Of a DNA stretch of 22,068 nucleotides, positions 6,136 to 14,158 are shown one piece after another. A program made the position numbers and the translations under genes. The notes beneath the pieces are model-generated. The model saw only the letters and a list, made by a program, of their open reading frames with translations, had not been told where the DNA came from and searched no databases. The DNA comes from RGIG7332 sp045589235 (GTDB lineage Bacteria > Bacillota > Clostridia > Oscillospirales > JAAYXM01): the NCBI GenBank assembly GCA_045589235.1, contig JAZNOR010000024.1, forward strand, positions 1 to 22,068. Reading direction: 5' to 3'. The stretch's first letter is position 1. The number at the start of each line of letters is the position of its first letter.

Positions 6136-7473
6136 TTATTCAACTTCTATGGTTGCGATGACGTCACCGTCTGTTTCGTAATATGTATAGAATACAGACT
6201 CGACCTGTGGGCACTCGGATTTTATTACGTCCACTGCACTTTCAGCTGCTGCGCGGTTAGCTTCAAGTTCCTTGCGCAGAGTTTCTTTCTGCTCCGGAGT
6301 AGAATTGTATATATTATGGTACTTATATTCGTAAACAAGGGAGCGTTTAAATGCAGAAAATGTACAGGTGAAAGTATCGGTTGACGAGCTTTTTGTAACA
6401 AGCTCTGCATTTGCAGAGCGATATGCCTCAACATCAGGGTGTGTTTGCTCTTTTGAGAAGCCAACTGCAGTGGAGTAAGCCAAATCACCGTTTGCATAAA
6501 CGAAATCTATAACATATGAATCAATTTCGGGACATTCCTCTTTTAATACTTCCAAAGTTTCAACGTTATCCTTGTAGCTGTCTCTTATGTAATCGTCGAA
6601 AGGATATGAAGGAATGCTTTCACGGGTCACACTCGGTGCTAACTTAAATGAATGGTGAATACACCTATCTGCACCGTACACAAACACATCTTCTTCACCG
6701 TACTCTTCATTTAGTGTTTCACCATATGCAACCACAAGCGTTTCAGGATCATCGGCACCTACGGTAAAATCGCAGAGAAATTCACCGTTTTTGTCGTAAT
6801 ACTCAACGATAATCGCGCGGAGAAAAGGAGTACATTTCCTGTAATTATTATATGTTTGTGCATAAAAGATTCTGTCATTGTCATGTGCATATTCTTTGAG
6901 CTTTTCTATTTCTTCTTCAGTGGGGTTTTCAAGGTAATCCTGTGTGCTTTTAAATACAAGCGCTGTGCCGCGAGATTCAATTGAGAAGAATGAAAGATTT
7001 TCTTTCTCTTGAGCCTTTTCAAACATTTCATCCGCAATCTCTTTAATACTTTCACACGCAGTAAGATATTCCTCCTCACTCGCCTCGACAGAATGAAATA
7101 CAGCTCCGCTTATATCGCAATATTCATAAATATAATTTTCTATCACAGGGCATTTTTTCTGCATTGCAATCATCATTTCAAAAAGAACTGCCGGGAGTTT
7201 TTCTGTTTCTGCCTTTATTTTTTCAATTTCCGAGGAAGTTAAATTGCGCGTATAATCAAAATGGCAGACAAGTGTGTTTTCGCGTATGTCAAAGCTTGCT
7301 TTTGCAAGAGGTGCACTCGGCGGTGTAAGATTCTTGCATAACTCGGAAATCATATCCTCTGCGATTGATGGAACAAACTTTGCGAGCGTAGTTGAAACTT
7401 TGTCACCAAAGCTACAGCTGCAAAGTGAAAGTGAAAGAGCCAGTGTTGTTAAAATAAGTAGAAATTTTTTCAT
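6136..7473 (-). CDS. Lipoprotein with four tandem DUF4854-like units
   Basis: A 445-residue lipoprotein. The signal peptide ends LSLCSC with the likely lipidated cysteine at C20 (C18 is the alternative). The mature protein is four units of about 95 residues, near 40-130, 140-240, 245-340 and 350-445. Each has a strand pair around TLVCHFDY, ALVFKS or SLVYEYKY (the third is degenerate), a helix, and an ending of the type CPxIxSYxYxYxDxxGxxxxS: CPVIENYIYEYCDISG, CTPFLRAIIVEYYDKNG, CPEIDSYVIDFVYANG and CPQVESVFYTYYETDG. The first and last units are closest to the one-unit paralogue downstream. Start choice: a GTG at 7482 is in frame, but AAAGGTG lies 6 bases before the ATG at 7473. It begins 11 bases after the upstream paralogue, so the two form an operon. 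Confidence 0.85.
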   Translation of the reverse strand: MKKFLLILTTLALSLSLCSCSFGDKVSTTLAKFVPSIAEDMISELCKNLTPPSAPLAKASFDIRENTLVCHFDYTRNLTSSEIEKIKAETEKLPAVLFEMMIAMQKKCPVIENYIYEYCDISGAVFHSVEASEEEYLTACESIKEIADEMFEKAQEKENLSFFSIESRGTALVFKSTQDYLENPTEEEIEKLKEYAHDNDRIFYAQTYNNYRKCTPFLRAIIVEYYDKNGEFLCDFTVGADDPETLVVAYGETLNEEYGEEDVFVYGADRCIHHSFKLAPSVTRESIPSYPFDDYIRDSYKDNVETLEVLKEECPEIDSYVIDFVYANGDLAYSTAVGFSKEQTHPDVEAYRSANAELVTKSSSTDTFTCTFSAFKRSLVYEYKYHNIYNSTPEQKETLRKELEANRAAAESAVDVIKSECPQVESVFYTYYETDGDVIATIEVE

Positions 7474-7484
7474 TTGTATCACCT

Positions 7485-8834
7485 TTAGTTATATTCATAA
7501 AAAAGTATAGACTTTCCGTTTTTATCATAGACTTCCGCGATTATTCCCTTGAGCTCGGGGAAAAATTCACGTAGGCTTTTGAGGTCATCTTCATAGTTGT
7601 TTGTCTCGGCAACTTGAAAATCATAAAATTCCTCATATATTTCATTTTCTTCGTTATAATCAATATCTATGTAGTCAAATCGTTCTATAAGATAATTTCC
7701 TTGTGCGGAGCAGGATAGTGTGCAATTATCGAAGCGTTCATACTGATGAGATGCATATCCTCTGAGCTGAAAGTTTTCCACATCGCCGACGTAATAGCGT
7801 TTGAATGCATAGCCTGATGTATCACATAAGTAGAACATGAGCGAGTGCATTTGCGGGCATGATTTGCGCTGTTTTCTAAGTTCATTCTCTAACATGTTGA
7901 TAAAATCATCGGAATTATCAAAGCCAAGCTTTAATAGACAGTCCGACGCTCGTCCTTTATTCGGAAGGGGAATATCATCAAAAGAAACAGCACAAGTCAG
8001 TGTAGTACCGTATGAGTCAGTGTAAAAGTATGCATTTTCCGGAATATCAAGGTCAAGCAAGAAATCATTGCCCTGCATTTTGACGTATGCATCTACTATT
8101 AGCTCAAACTCGTTAGGGCGAGAAATTTCTCGGTGAAATTCTTTGCCGTTTTTATCTTTATGTATTACGGTGCAGGAAGAAATTTCCGGACAATACTCAC
8201 GAAGGTGAACGAGCTCTATGTAAGCAGAAATCGCTTCTTTCATAACTTCTGCATCACTTTCGGATATATCTGTTACATCGTGCGTATATTCGCATATTAC
8301 ATTTGTTCCGTTAGCTGTGTAAGTACAGCGCAGATTTGAATCATCATAAGAGTCAATATAGTTCGAAATTATTTTGGAATCGCGTTCAAATTGCTTTTTG
8401 TTCGATTTTACCGTATAGGTATAACCTGACGGGTCTTTGAATAAATAAATTAAACTCTTGACATCGGGTGTATAGGAATCCTGAATTAACATAAGCTGCT
8501 GATATAAATATGCAGGCAGACAAGCAGCCGCTTCTTTCAATACTTTTTTGTCATAGTCCGAAAGCTCGTATCTGTAATTTAAGGTCATAATCACATCGCG
8601 CCCGCTGGTGGTTACTCTTACTGATTTGAAATAGCCATTATTGTAATCTAAAAGTTCTTGGTTTCGTTCCTTTGCATATTTCTCTACTTCGGCATATGCC
8701 TCAGGATAAAAAGTTTTTGCGAGAAAATTTTCGAAATCGGACCTTATATCGTTTTTGTTTTTTACATACATATTAACAACTGAAACTAGAATTACAGCAA
8801 CAACTGCTGCAATTATAAGAAGTCTTTTTTTCAT
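7485..8834 (-). CDS. Membrane-anchored protein with four DUF4854-like units
   Basis: 449 residues. An N-terminal hydrophobic segment (residues 4-24) has no lipobox cysteine and no clear cleavage site, so it likely stays as a single membrane anchor with the rest outside. Four diverged copies of the same unit follow, near 45-145, 149-240, 243-352 and 354-449. Their endings are TPDVKSLIYLFKDPSGYTY, CPEISSCTVIHKDKNGKEF, CPQMHSLMFYLCDTSGYAF and FPELKGIIAEVYDKNGKSI. The copies differ from each other more than the two lipoproteins' units do, pointing to old duplication. GAGGTGG lies 7 bases before the ATG. It is the first gene of the pair with the four-unit lipoprotein and is driven by a perfect consensus promoter. 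Function is unknown. Confidence 0.85.
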   Translation of the reverse strand: MKKRLLIIAAVVAVILVSVVNMYVKNKNDIRSDFENFLAKTFYPEAYAEVEKYAKERNQELLDYNNGYFKSVRVTTSGRDVIMTLNYRYELSDYDKKVLKEAAACLPAYLYQQLMLIQDSYTPDVKSLIYLFKDPSGYTYTVKSNKKQFERDSKIISNYIDSYDDSNLRCTYTANGTNVICEYTHDVTDISESDAEVMKEAISAYIELVHLREYCPEISSCTVIHKDKNGKEFHREISRPNEFELIVDAYVKMQGNDFLLDLDIPENAYFYTDSYGTTLTCAVSFDDIPLPNKGRASDCLLKLGFDNSDDFINMLENELRKQRKSCPQMHSLMFYLCDTSGYAFKRYYVGDVENFQLRGYASHQYERFDNCTLSCSAQGNYLIERFDYIDIDYNEENEIYEEFYDFQVAETNNYEDDLKSLREFFPELKGIIAEVYDKNGKSILFYEYN

Positions 8835-8854
8835 AATTTTGCCACCTCAAAACT

Positions 8855-8883
8855 ATTATACAAATGTTTGCACCATGTGTCAA
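8855..8883 (-). promoter_or_regulatory. Consensus sigma-A promoter of the two four-unit genes
   Basis: Minus strand TTGACA (8883-8878), 17 bases, TATAAT (8860-8855). Both hexamers are perfect, the same design as the promoter at 6105-6133. Confidence 0.9.
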
Positions 8884-8937
8884 GTTGACATTTTTTATTT
8901 TTTAATGTGTGTATTCTACTTTAAATTGCAAATCGCA

Positions 8938-8974
8938 TTGACAAGCTTTTTTTATTTTGCTAATATGACATTAG
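8938..8974 (+). promoter_or_regulatory. Promoter of the first aminotransferase with a possible operator over the -10
   Basis: TTGACA (8938-8943), a 17-base spacer and TAATAT (8961-8966). CTAAT (8960-8964) and ATTAG (8970-8974) form an inverted repeat covering the -10 and the expected start site, which could bind a repressor. The promoter itself is well supported; the operator is a guess. Confidence 0.75.
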
Positions 8975-8998
8975 AAAATAAAACGGAGGTATTTATAT

Positions 8999-10369
8999 AT
9001 GTCAGAGCTTGCAATTTTCGGCGGCCCGAAGGCTGTCAGCTATAAAAAAACAGGTAAGCACGACGGCAGTGACGTTTTTGCATGGCCGATCGTTACCAAG
9101 GAAGATGAGGATGCTGTTTTAGAGGTTATCCGCAACGGTGCTATGAGTGGTACGGATATCACAAAGCAGTTTGAGAAAGAATTCTGCGATTGGATGGGTT
9201 GTAAGTACGCGCTTGGCACAAATAACGGTACTGCGGCACTTCATGCTGCAATGTTCGGTTGCGGTGTCGGTCGCGGAGATGAGATCATCTGCCCGTCAAC
9301 TACATACTGGGCTAGCTGCACTGCGGCTTATAACCTCGGCGCTACAGTCGTTTTCTGCGATATTGATCCGGAAACGCGCTGTGCAGATGCTAAGTCAATT
9401 GAATCTAAAATTACAGACAGAACAAAGGCTATCGTTGTTGTTCACTACTGCTCAAATCCTGCTGATATGGACGCTATTATGGCGGTTGCAAGAAAGCATA
9501 ACGTTAAGGTTATTGAGGACGTTTCTCATGCTCAGGGCGGCCTCTACAAAGGTAAGAAGCTTGGTACTATCGGCGATGTAGGCGCGGCTTCTCTTATGTC
9601 TGAGAAGTCACTCGCTATCGGTGAGGCAGGTATGCTCTATACCGATAATCTCGAAATTTACGAGAGAGCTGTCGCTTTTGGCTCGTACGAGAGATTTGGC
9701 AGTGAGGACAGTGTTCAGACTGAATATTTAAAGCCTCTTGCAGGCCTCCCGCTTGGCGGTTTCAAGCATAGAATGCATCAGGTTTCCTCTGCAATGGGCA
9801 GAGTTCAGCTTAAGTATTACGATGAGCGTTGCGCTGCGATAAACAAGGCTATGAACGAGCTTTGCGACGTACTTGACACTCTTCCGGGTATCAAGGTTCA
9901 TCGCCCGAATTACGCTGAAGGCACAACTATGGCGGGCTGGTATGCTCCGGTCGCTACATATATTTCCGAGGAGCTCGGCGGATTATCACTTACTCGCTTC
10001 TGCGATGCAGTAAAGGCCGAGGGCGTTGAAGACGGTGCTAACCCGGGCTGTAACAGAGCTCTTCATACCCACAATCTCTTCAAGATTGCCGATGTTTTCG
10101 GTGACGGTAAGCCGACTCGTATTGCAAATTCAAATAAGGACGTTCGCGAGATGGACAGTGACCTTGTTGTTGCAACAGGTATCGCAAGAAGATCATTCTC
10201 GCTCCCGATGTTCCGCGGCTACGACCACGATGTAGTTATGCAGTATGCTAACGCATTTAAGAAAGTTTGCGAAAATTATAAGGAGCTTTTAGCTGACGAT
10301 CCTGGTGATCCCGAGATGCTCGGCGGCTGGCACAGAATTGACCATAAGAAAAAAGTCGGCGACAAGTAA
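8999..10369 (+). CDS. DegT/DnrJ/EryC1/StrS-family PLP-dependent aminotransferase
   Basis: A 456-residue cytoplasmic PLP enzyme of the family that aminates keto-sugars and keto-cyclitols or dehydrates sugars. The catalytic lysine is K203 in LMSEKSLAIGEAGML, D174 in VIEDVSHAQGG would contact the PLP ring, and TNNGTAAL (74-81) holds the phosphate-binding residues. The opening LAIFGGPKAV is common in members related to scyllo-inosose or AHBA-type aminotransferases. At 456 residues it is longer than the usual 370-400, with extra sequence before the lid region and at the C-terminus. GGAGGT lies 8 bases before the ATG. The gene is a single transcription unit with its own promoter and terminator. With a lysine present it should be catalytically active, but the substrate is unknown. 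Confidence 0.92.
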   Translation: MSELAIFGGPKAVSYKKTGKHDGSDVFAWPIVTKEDEDAVLEVIRNGAMSGTDITKQFEKEFCDWMGCKYALGTNNGTAALHAAMFGCGVGRGDEIICPSTTYWASCTAAYNLGATVVFCDIDPETRCADAKSIESKITDRTKAIVVVHYCSNPADMDAIMAVARKHNVKVIEDVSHAQGGLYKGKKLGTIGDVGAASLMSEKSLAIGEAGMLYTDNLEIYERAVAFGSYERFGSEDSVQTEYLKPLAGLPLGGFKHRMHQVSSAMGRVQLKYYDERCAAINKAMNELCDVLDTLPGIKVHRPNYAEGTTMAGWYAPVATYISEELGGLSLTRFCDAVKAEGVEDGANPGCNRALHTHNLFKIADVFGDGKPTRIANSNKDVREMDSDLVVATGIARRSFSLPMFRGYDHDVVMQYANAFKKVCENYKELLADDPGDPEMLGGWHRIDHKKKVGDK

Positions 10370-10375
10370 GATAAT

Positions 10376-10409
10376 AAAAAGTTCTCACATACGTTGTGAG
10401 AACTTTTTT
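10376..10409 (+). terminator. Terminator after the first aminotransferase
   Basis: AAAAAGTTCTCACA and TGTGAGAACTTTTT form a long stem around TACGT, with a T run at the end. Confidence 0.9.
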
Positions 10410-10412
10410 ATA

Positions 10413-10441
10413 TTGCAATTTTTATTTGTTTTTTGTATAAT
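10413..10441 (+). promoter_or_regulatory. Promoter of the mutarotase-like gene
   Basis: TTGCAA (10413-10418), a T-rich 17-base spacer and TATAAT (10436-10441), only 4 bases after the preceding terminator. Confidence 0.8.
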
Positions 10442-10465
10442 GGTAAAAAATGAGAGGTGACAATT

Positions 10466-11380
10466 ATGATTACAGTTAAAGAAATGACATACAAAAGCTT
10501 CGGTAATTGCGTTGAGATTTCAAACGGAATCGTAAAGGCGGTTGTAACGGTGGATTTCGGGCCGAGAATTATAAATTATTCGTTTACTCATGGCGAGAAC
10601 ATTATGTTTGAAAACGAGGACCGTTCATTCAATGAGCCGGCATCAATTGAAAAGTTCGGCAGCCCGTGGTACATCTACGGTGGGCATAGAATGTGGACAA
10701 GTCCGGAGGCTTTCGATAATTGCTACTTCCCGGATAACGAGCCGGTCAAGTTTGAGATTTTGAAAAATGGCGCTCATTTCGTTCAGCGTTATCACAAAGC
10801 TTGCGAAATGCAGTGCGAAATTACCGTCACAATGGCGGAGGAAAGCTCTGATGTTAAGGTAGAGCATAAGCTTACAAACTGCGGTGAGCGCGATTTAGAT
10901 GCTGCAATCTGGGGGATTTCTGCACTCTCGACGGGCGGTATGGAGATTGTTCCGCAGCCGACAACGAATACACATTTTTTGCCGAATAGACAGATAGCAC
11001 TTTGGTCTTACACAAATATGGCAGATGAACGCGCGGTCTGGGGCGAAAAATATTTGACACTCTCACAGAAACCGATTGAGAGATGCTACAAAATCGGCAT
11101 AAATTCAGAACACAATTTTGCAATGTATTTAAACCACGGAGATTTATTTGTTAAGAAATTTGACCTCGTAAAGGGCGGCACATACACAGATGGCGGTATG
11201 CCTTTTGAAACTTACACTAATAAGCTCTTTCTTGAGATGGAATCACTCGGTGAATATAAGATTCTGAAAAAAGGCGAGAGCAGCACACATTCGGAATACT
11301 GGTCGCTTTACAAATGCGATGTAGAAAAGAAACTCAATGAAGATAAGTTTGATGAACTTGTAAAAGAATATGTTAAATAG
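10466..11380 (+). CDS. Aldose-1-epimerase-superfamily (DUF4380-like) beta-sandwich protein
   Basis: 304 residues, cytoplasmic, no signal peptide. The pattern DFGPRIINY (30-38), GGHRMWTSPE (72-81), a mid-protein TNCGERDLDAAIWGIS and a late KKGESSTHSEYWSLY matches the large beta-sandwich fold of galactose mutarotase relatives, in particular proteins annotated DUF4380. Those are thought to bind or epimerise sugars, though few are characterised. The conserved H74 and R75 in GGHR are plausible active-site residues. GAGAGGTG lies 6 bases before the ATG at 10466, and an upstream GTG in frame at 10457 is inside that ribosome binding site. It has its own promoter and a terminator shared with the convergent ceramidase-like gene. 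Its place between sugar-modifying genes supports a sugar-handling role. Confidence 0.75.
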   Translation: MITVKEMTYKSFGNCVEISNGIVKAVVTVDFGPRIINYSFTHGENIMFENEDRSFNEPASIEKFGSPWYIYGGHRMWTSPEAFDNCYFPDNEPVKFEILKNGAHFVQRYHKACEMQCEITVTMAEESSDVKVEHKLTNCGERDLDAAIWGISALSTGGMEIVPQPTTNTHFLPNRQIALWSYTNMADERAVWGEKYLTLSQKPIERCYKIGINSEHNFAMYLNHGDLFVKKFDLVKGGTYTDGGMPFETYTNKLFLEMESLGEYKILKKGESSTHSEYWSLYKCDVEKKLNEDKFDELVKEYVK

Positions 11381-11410
11381 AAAAAGCTCGGTACTAAGAC
11401 CGAGCTTTTT
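11381..11410. terminator. Bidirectional terminator between mutarotase-like and ceramidase-like genes
   Basis: AAAAAGCTCGGT (11381-11392) and ACCGAGCTTTTT (11399-11410) are perfect inverted repeats around ACTAAG. The A and T tails allow termination from both sides, and the two stop codons flank it directly. Confidence 0.92.
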
Positions 11411-12748
11411 CTATTTTATTTTCTTAAGTAAATCGCACATTCCGTTTACTATAATGTCATCGCCACCGGGGGCAAGTTTGGATGAGCGTGCTTCATAGCC
11501 GCCTTCGTCATATGCCTTGGTTGTCGGGAAGTATGTACCGCCTGCGTTTGTGAGGCAGCATAAGATTGTTGTTTCAAATGGAGAGCCGGCATAAATTCTT
11601 CTGCCGATATCGGTAAACGGCTCTCCCGGAATTCCTGCGAATACGAAATCTCCGACTTTAATTGCAGTGAGCCAGAAATCATAGCTGTCGGGACCGTCTT
11701 TAAGATTCCAAATTCTCTGCGCTTCTGCAACAACGGTTGTAAGTTCCATTCCTTTGTATGGGAGCTCATCGGTTCTGTTTTCACAATATAGCTTGTGTAT
11801 TTTCTCGGCCTCTTCTAGCTTGTCATTCTGCTGATATGACGGAATTTTTACAAGCGTTTCATCATAGGAAAGCTTCTCGGTTTTTACCTCTTTTGCTGTT
11901 GTGCAAATTTGCAGTACTGCGCCTGCGATTACGCGTGCCATATGCTTTGAGAGCTCATAGCTTCGCGGAACATTGTCAAAGTCAATTTCTGAAATTGCAG
12001 CTCCAGCCTCGGTTGGGAACGGGTTGATGTGGTTAACATCACCCTCGGGCGCATTTAAGAAGACGCAATGTGAATCTTCGATTGCATTTTCAATAATATT
12101 ACAAAGATGTCCCGGAAAATCTGCGCTGATGTACTCACCGCCGACAGAATCGGAATGTGTTCCGAAGTTTACCATATAAATGTCCTTAGCATTCTCGCGA
12201 ACAATTTTCAAAAGCTTAACGGTATCAATCGGTTCATCGAGCGCATGGTCAACATTCGGGTTATTAATGCCAGGATTTGTCTGAACAGAGCCGTCCTTCA
12301 TTCTGAAACGGCGTACGAATGAAATTCTCTCAGCCTTGCCTTCAGCTGTGTAGAATTTAGATTCCTTTAAATCGCGCAGAGCATAAGCTGCAGCATCGCG
12401 GATGCAGAGTTTTAAATATTCGTTATACCCCGGAATTGTTTTCATACCGGTTGCAGGGTCGTCCCAGAGAAGCGGGCCGGTGTGGGTGTGAGAACAGGTG
12501 ATGAATACTGATGTTGTCGGAATATTGCAGGATTCCGAAATTACTTTTCTGTATTCATCGCAGAAGTCTTTTGTTAGAAGGCATAAATCAAGTGCAACAA
12601 CAACGGCTTGCTTTTCGCCATCGTCAAATGCGGTTGCACGAACGAAAAGATCATCTAAAACACCTTTTGTGTAACGCGCCTTAAAATATCCGTGAATCGG
12701 CGTGCCGAGCGGCGGAGTGATACAAATTTTACTAAAACCTGTTTTCAT
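11411..12748 (-). CDS. Neutral/alkaline ceramidase N-terminal-domain-like hydrolase
   Basis: 445 residues without a signal peptide, so probably cytoplasmic, unlike secreted ceramidases. The family's zinc histidines appear as CSHTHTGP (H87, H89) and NFGTHSD (H198). The GDV motif that carries the serine nucleophile in neutral ceramidases (GDVSPN) reads EGDVNHINP here (236-243), so the nucleophile position is Asn. The start TPPLGTPIHGYF and the later IPGEPF and NAGGTYFPT segments are typical of bacterial homologues found in sugar clusters. It may hydrolyse an amide or another bond in a small glycoconjugate rather than ceramide. GAGGTG lies 6 bases before the ATG at 12748; the GTG at 12757 is part of that site. 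It has its own promoter, divergent from the main operon. Confidence 0.85.
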   Translation of the reverse strand: MKTGFSKICITPPLGTPIHGYFKARYTKGVLDDLFVRATAFDDGEKQAVVVALDLCLLTKDFCDEYRKVISESCNIPTTSVFITCSHTHTGPLLWDDPATGMKTIPGYNEYLKLCIRDAAAYALRDLKESKFYTAEGKAERISFVRRFRMKDGSVQTNPGINNPNVDHALDEPIDTVKLLKIVRENAKDIYMVNFGTHSDSVGGEYISADFPGHLCNIIENAIEDSHCVFLNAPEGDVNHINPFPTEAGAAISEIDFDNVPRSYELSKHMARVIAGAVLQICTTAKEVKTEKLSYDETLVKIPSYQQNDKLEEAEKIHKLYCENRTDELPYKGMELTTVVAEAQRIWNLKDGPDSYDFWLTAIKVGDFVFAGIPGEPFTDIGRRIYAGSPFETTILCCLTNAGGTYFPTTKAYDEGGYEARSSKLAPGGDDIIVNGMCDLLKKIK

Positions 12749-12781
12749 AAAACACACCTCATAAAATAAAAGTATAAATTA

Positions 12782-12810
12782 AATATACAATTTTCAATAT
12801 AGAAAGTCAA
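12782..12810 (-). promoter_or_regulatory. Promoter of the ceramidase-like gene
   Basis: Minus strand TTGACT (12810-12805), 17 bases, TATATT (12787-12782). It is divergent from the operon promoter, with the two -35 boxes 33 bases apart. Confidence 0.75.
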
Positions 12811-12843
12811 GGTGGAATAATCTGTTTTTTGTGGTGAAAATAG

Positions 12844-12872
12844 TTGACAATACTAAAACGATTTAGTATAAT
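12844..12872 (+). promoter_or_regulatory. Consensus sigma-A promoter of the aminotransferase-oxidoreductase-isomerase operon
   Basis: TTGACA (12844-12849), exactly 17 bases, TATAAT (12867-12872). Both hexamers are perfect, so full strength would need repression to be controlled. The spacer is filled by a palindrome listed separately. Confidence 0.92.
12851..12868. promoter_or_regulatory. LacI/GalR-type operator palindrome inside the promoter
   Basis: TACTAAAACGATTTAGTA is an 18-base inverted repeat with 8 of 9 base pairs matching and a central CG, the hallmark of LacI/GalR-family operators. It fills the spacer and enters the -10, so a bound repressor would block RNA polymerase. No LacI-type gene lies in the window, so the regulator must be elsewhere. 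Confidence 0.7.
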
Positions 12873-12875
12873 GAA

Positions 12876-12906
12876 AATAACATAGGTTATTCCGACTTTT
12901 CGGAAT
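12876..12906 (+). promoter_or_regulatory. Two overlapping inverted repeats in the operon leader
   Basis: AATAAC/GTTATT (12876-12891, 4-base loop) is followed by ATTCCGA/TCGGAAT (12889-12906, loop CTTT). They overlap by 3 bases, so only one can form fully in RNA at a time. They lie between the expected transcript start and the GGAGGT at 12919. They could be RNA hairpins or a second protein site. Confidence 0.45.
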
Positions 12907-12931
12907 GAAAAAATTATTGGAGGTAGTTATT

Positions 12932-14146
12932 ATGGCAAGATCAGGAGGACCGGGCTCTTTCGTTTTCGGCGAAGCTGAAAAGAAAGAGCTTATGGATGTT
13001 GTTGACGGTCGTTATTTATTCCGTTACGGTGATGAGAATACCGACGGATATACACATAAGGTTGTTGACTTTGAGAACGCGCTTAAAGATGTTATGGGTG
13101 CTAAGTACGCTGTTGCTACAAACAGCGGCACAAGCTCACTCTTAGCTTCCCTCGTTGCACTCGGTATCGGAGCAGGCGATGAGGTTATCGTTCCGGGTTA
13201 TACTTTTATCGCTTCAATTTCAAGTATTATGCTTATGGGCGCAATTCCGGTGCTCGCTGAGATTGATGAATCTCTCACCATTGACCCAACTAAGATTGAG
13301 GAGCTTATCACTCCGAAGACAAAGGCAATTATGCCGGTACATATGCTTGGTAACCCGTGCCAGATGGATAAGATTTGCGAAATCGCTAAGAAACACAACC
13401 TCTTTATTATTGAGGACTGCTGTCAGGCAGTTGGTGCAAGCTATAAGGGCAAGCACTGCGGTACTCACGGTGACATTGGTGCATTCTCACTCAATATCTT
13501 CAAGACCATCTCATCAGGTGACGGCGGCGCTGTTATCACAAATAATGAGGAGTACTATGAGAGAGCATTCGGTTATCATGACCAGGGTCACAAGCCGAAC
13601 CGTACGGGCGTTGAAATCGGAAACCGCAGCTTCATTGGTATGAATATGCGTATGAACGAGTTAACAGGTGCAGTTGCTCTCGCTCAGACACGTAGACTAG
13701 ATGAGATTTTAGGAATGCTTCGCGCTAAGAAGGCAAAGCTTAAAGGTTTACTTTCAGACCTCCCGCACATTTCTTTCAGAAAGATTAACGATGAGGGCGA
13801 GTGTGCAACTCTTCTCACAATCTTATTTGATACCAAGGAGCTCGCTGAAAAGTTCTGCGAGAAGACAGGTGGCAGACCGATTGCATACTCAGGCTGGCAC
13901 GTTTATAACAATATGGAGCAGGTTCTCAATAAGCTTATGCCGGTTAAGACAATGAATGTTAACGACAGAACTTATGCAAAGCATATGCTTCCGCAGACAG
14001 ATGACATTTTAGACCGCGCAGTTAACATCAGCGTTGGCGTTGTTGACAAAGGTCTTGGTTCAGGCTACGGTATCAATATCACTTCAACGGATGAAGAGAT
14101 TGAGGCTGTTGCAAATAATATTAAGAACATCATTCTCAGCTTGTAA
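12932..14146 (+). CDS. DegT/DnrJ/EryC1/StrS-family PLP-dependent aminotransferase, first gene of the sugar operon
   Basis: 404 residues, cytoplasmic. The catalytic lysine is K191 in LNIFKTISSGDGGA, the PLP-ring acid is D162 in IIEDCCQAVGASYKGK, and ATNSGTSSL (62-70) binds the phosphate. The stretch IMPVHMLGNPCQMD is close in style to AHBA synthase and scyllo-inosose aminotransferase relatives. It is only distantly similar to the 456-residue paralogue at 8999, so the two probably act on different keto groups. An in-frame ATG at 12905 exists, but GGAGGT at 12919-12924 sits 7 bases before the ATG at 12932, which is the start. The oxidoreductase follows after 12 bases. In this family such pairs often act in sequence: the oxidoreductase makes the ketone and the aminotransferase aminates it, or the reverse in breakdown. 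Confidence 0.93.
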   Translation: MARSGGPGSFVFGEAEKKELMDVVDGRYLFRYGDENTDGYTHKVVDFENALKDVMGAKYAVATNSGTSSLLASLVALGIGAGDEVIVPGYTFIASISSIMLMGAIPVLAEIDESLTIDPTKIEELITPKTKAIMPVHMLGNPCQMDKICEIAKKHNLFIIEDCCQAVGASYKGKHCGTHGDIGAFSLNIFKTISSGDGGAVITNNEEYYERAFGYHDQGHKPNRTGVEIGNRSFIGMNMRMNELTGAVALAQTRRLDEILGMLRAKKAKLKGLLSDLPHISFRKINDEGECATLLTILFDTKELAEKFCEKTGGRPIAYSGWHVYNNMEQVLNKLMPVKTMNVNDRTYAKHMLPQTDDILDRAVNISVGVVDKGLGSGYGINITSTDEEIEAVANNIKNIILSL

Positions 14147-14158
14147 AGGAGAAAAATT

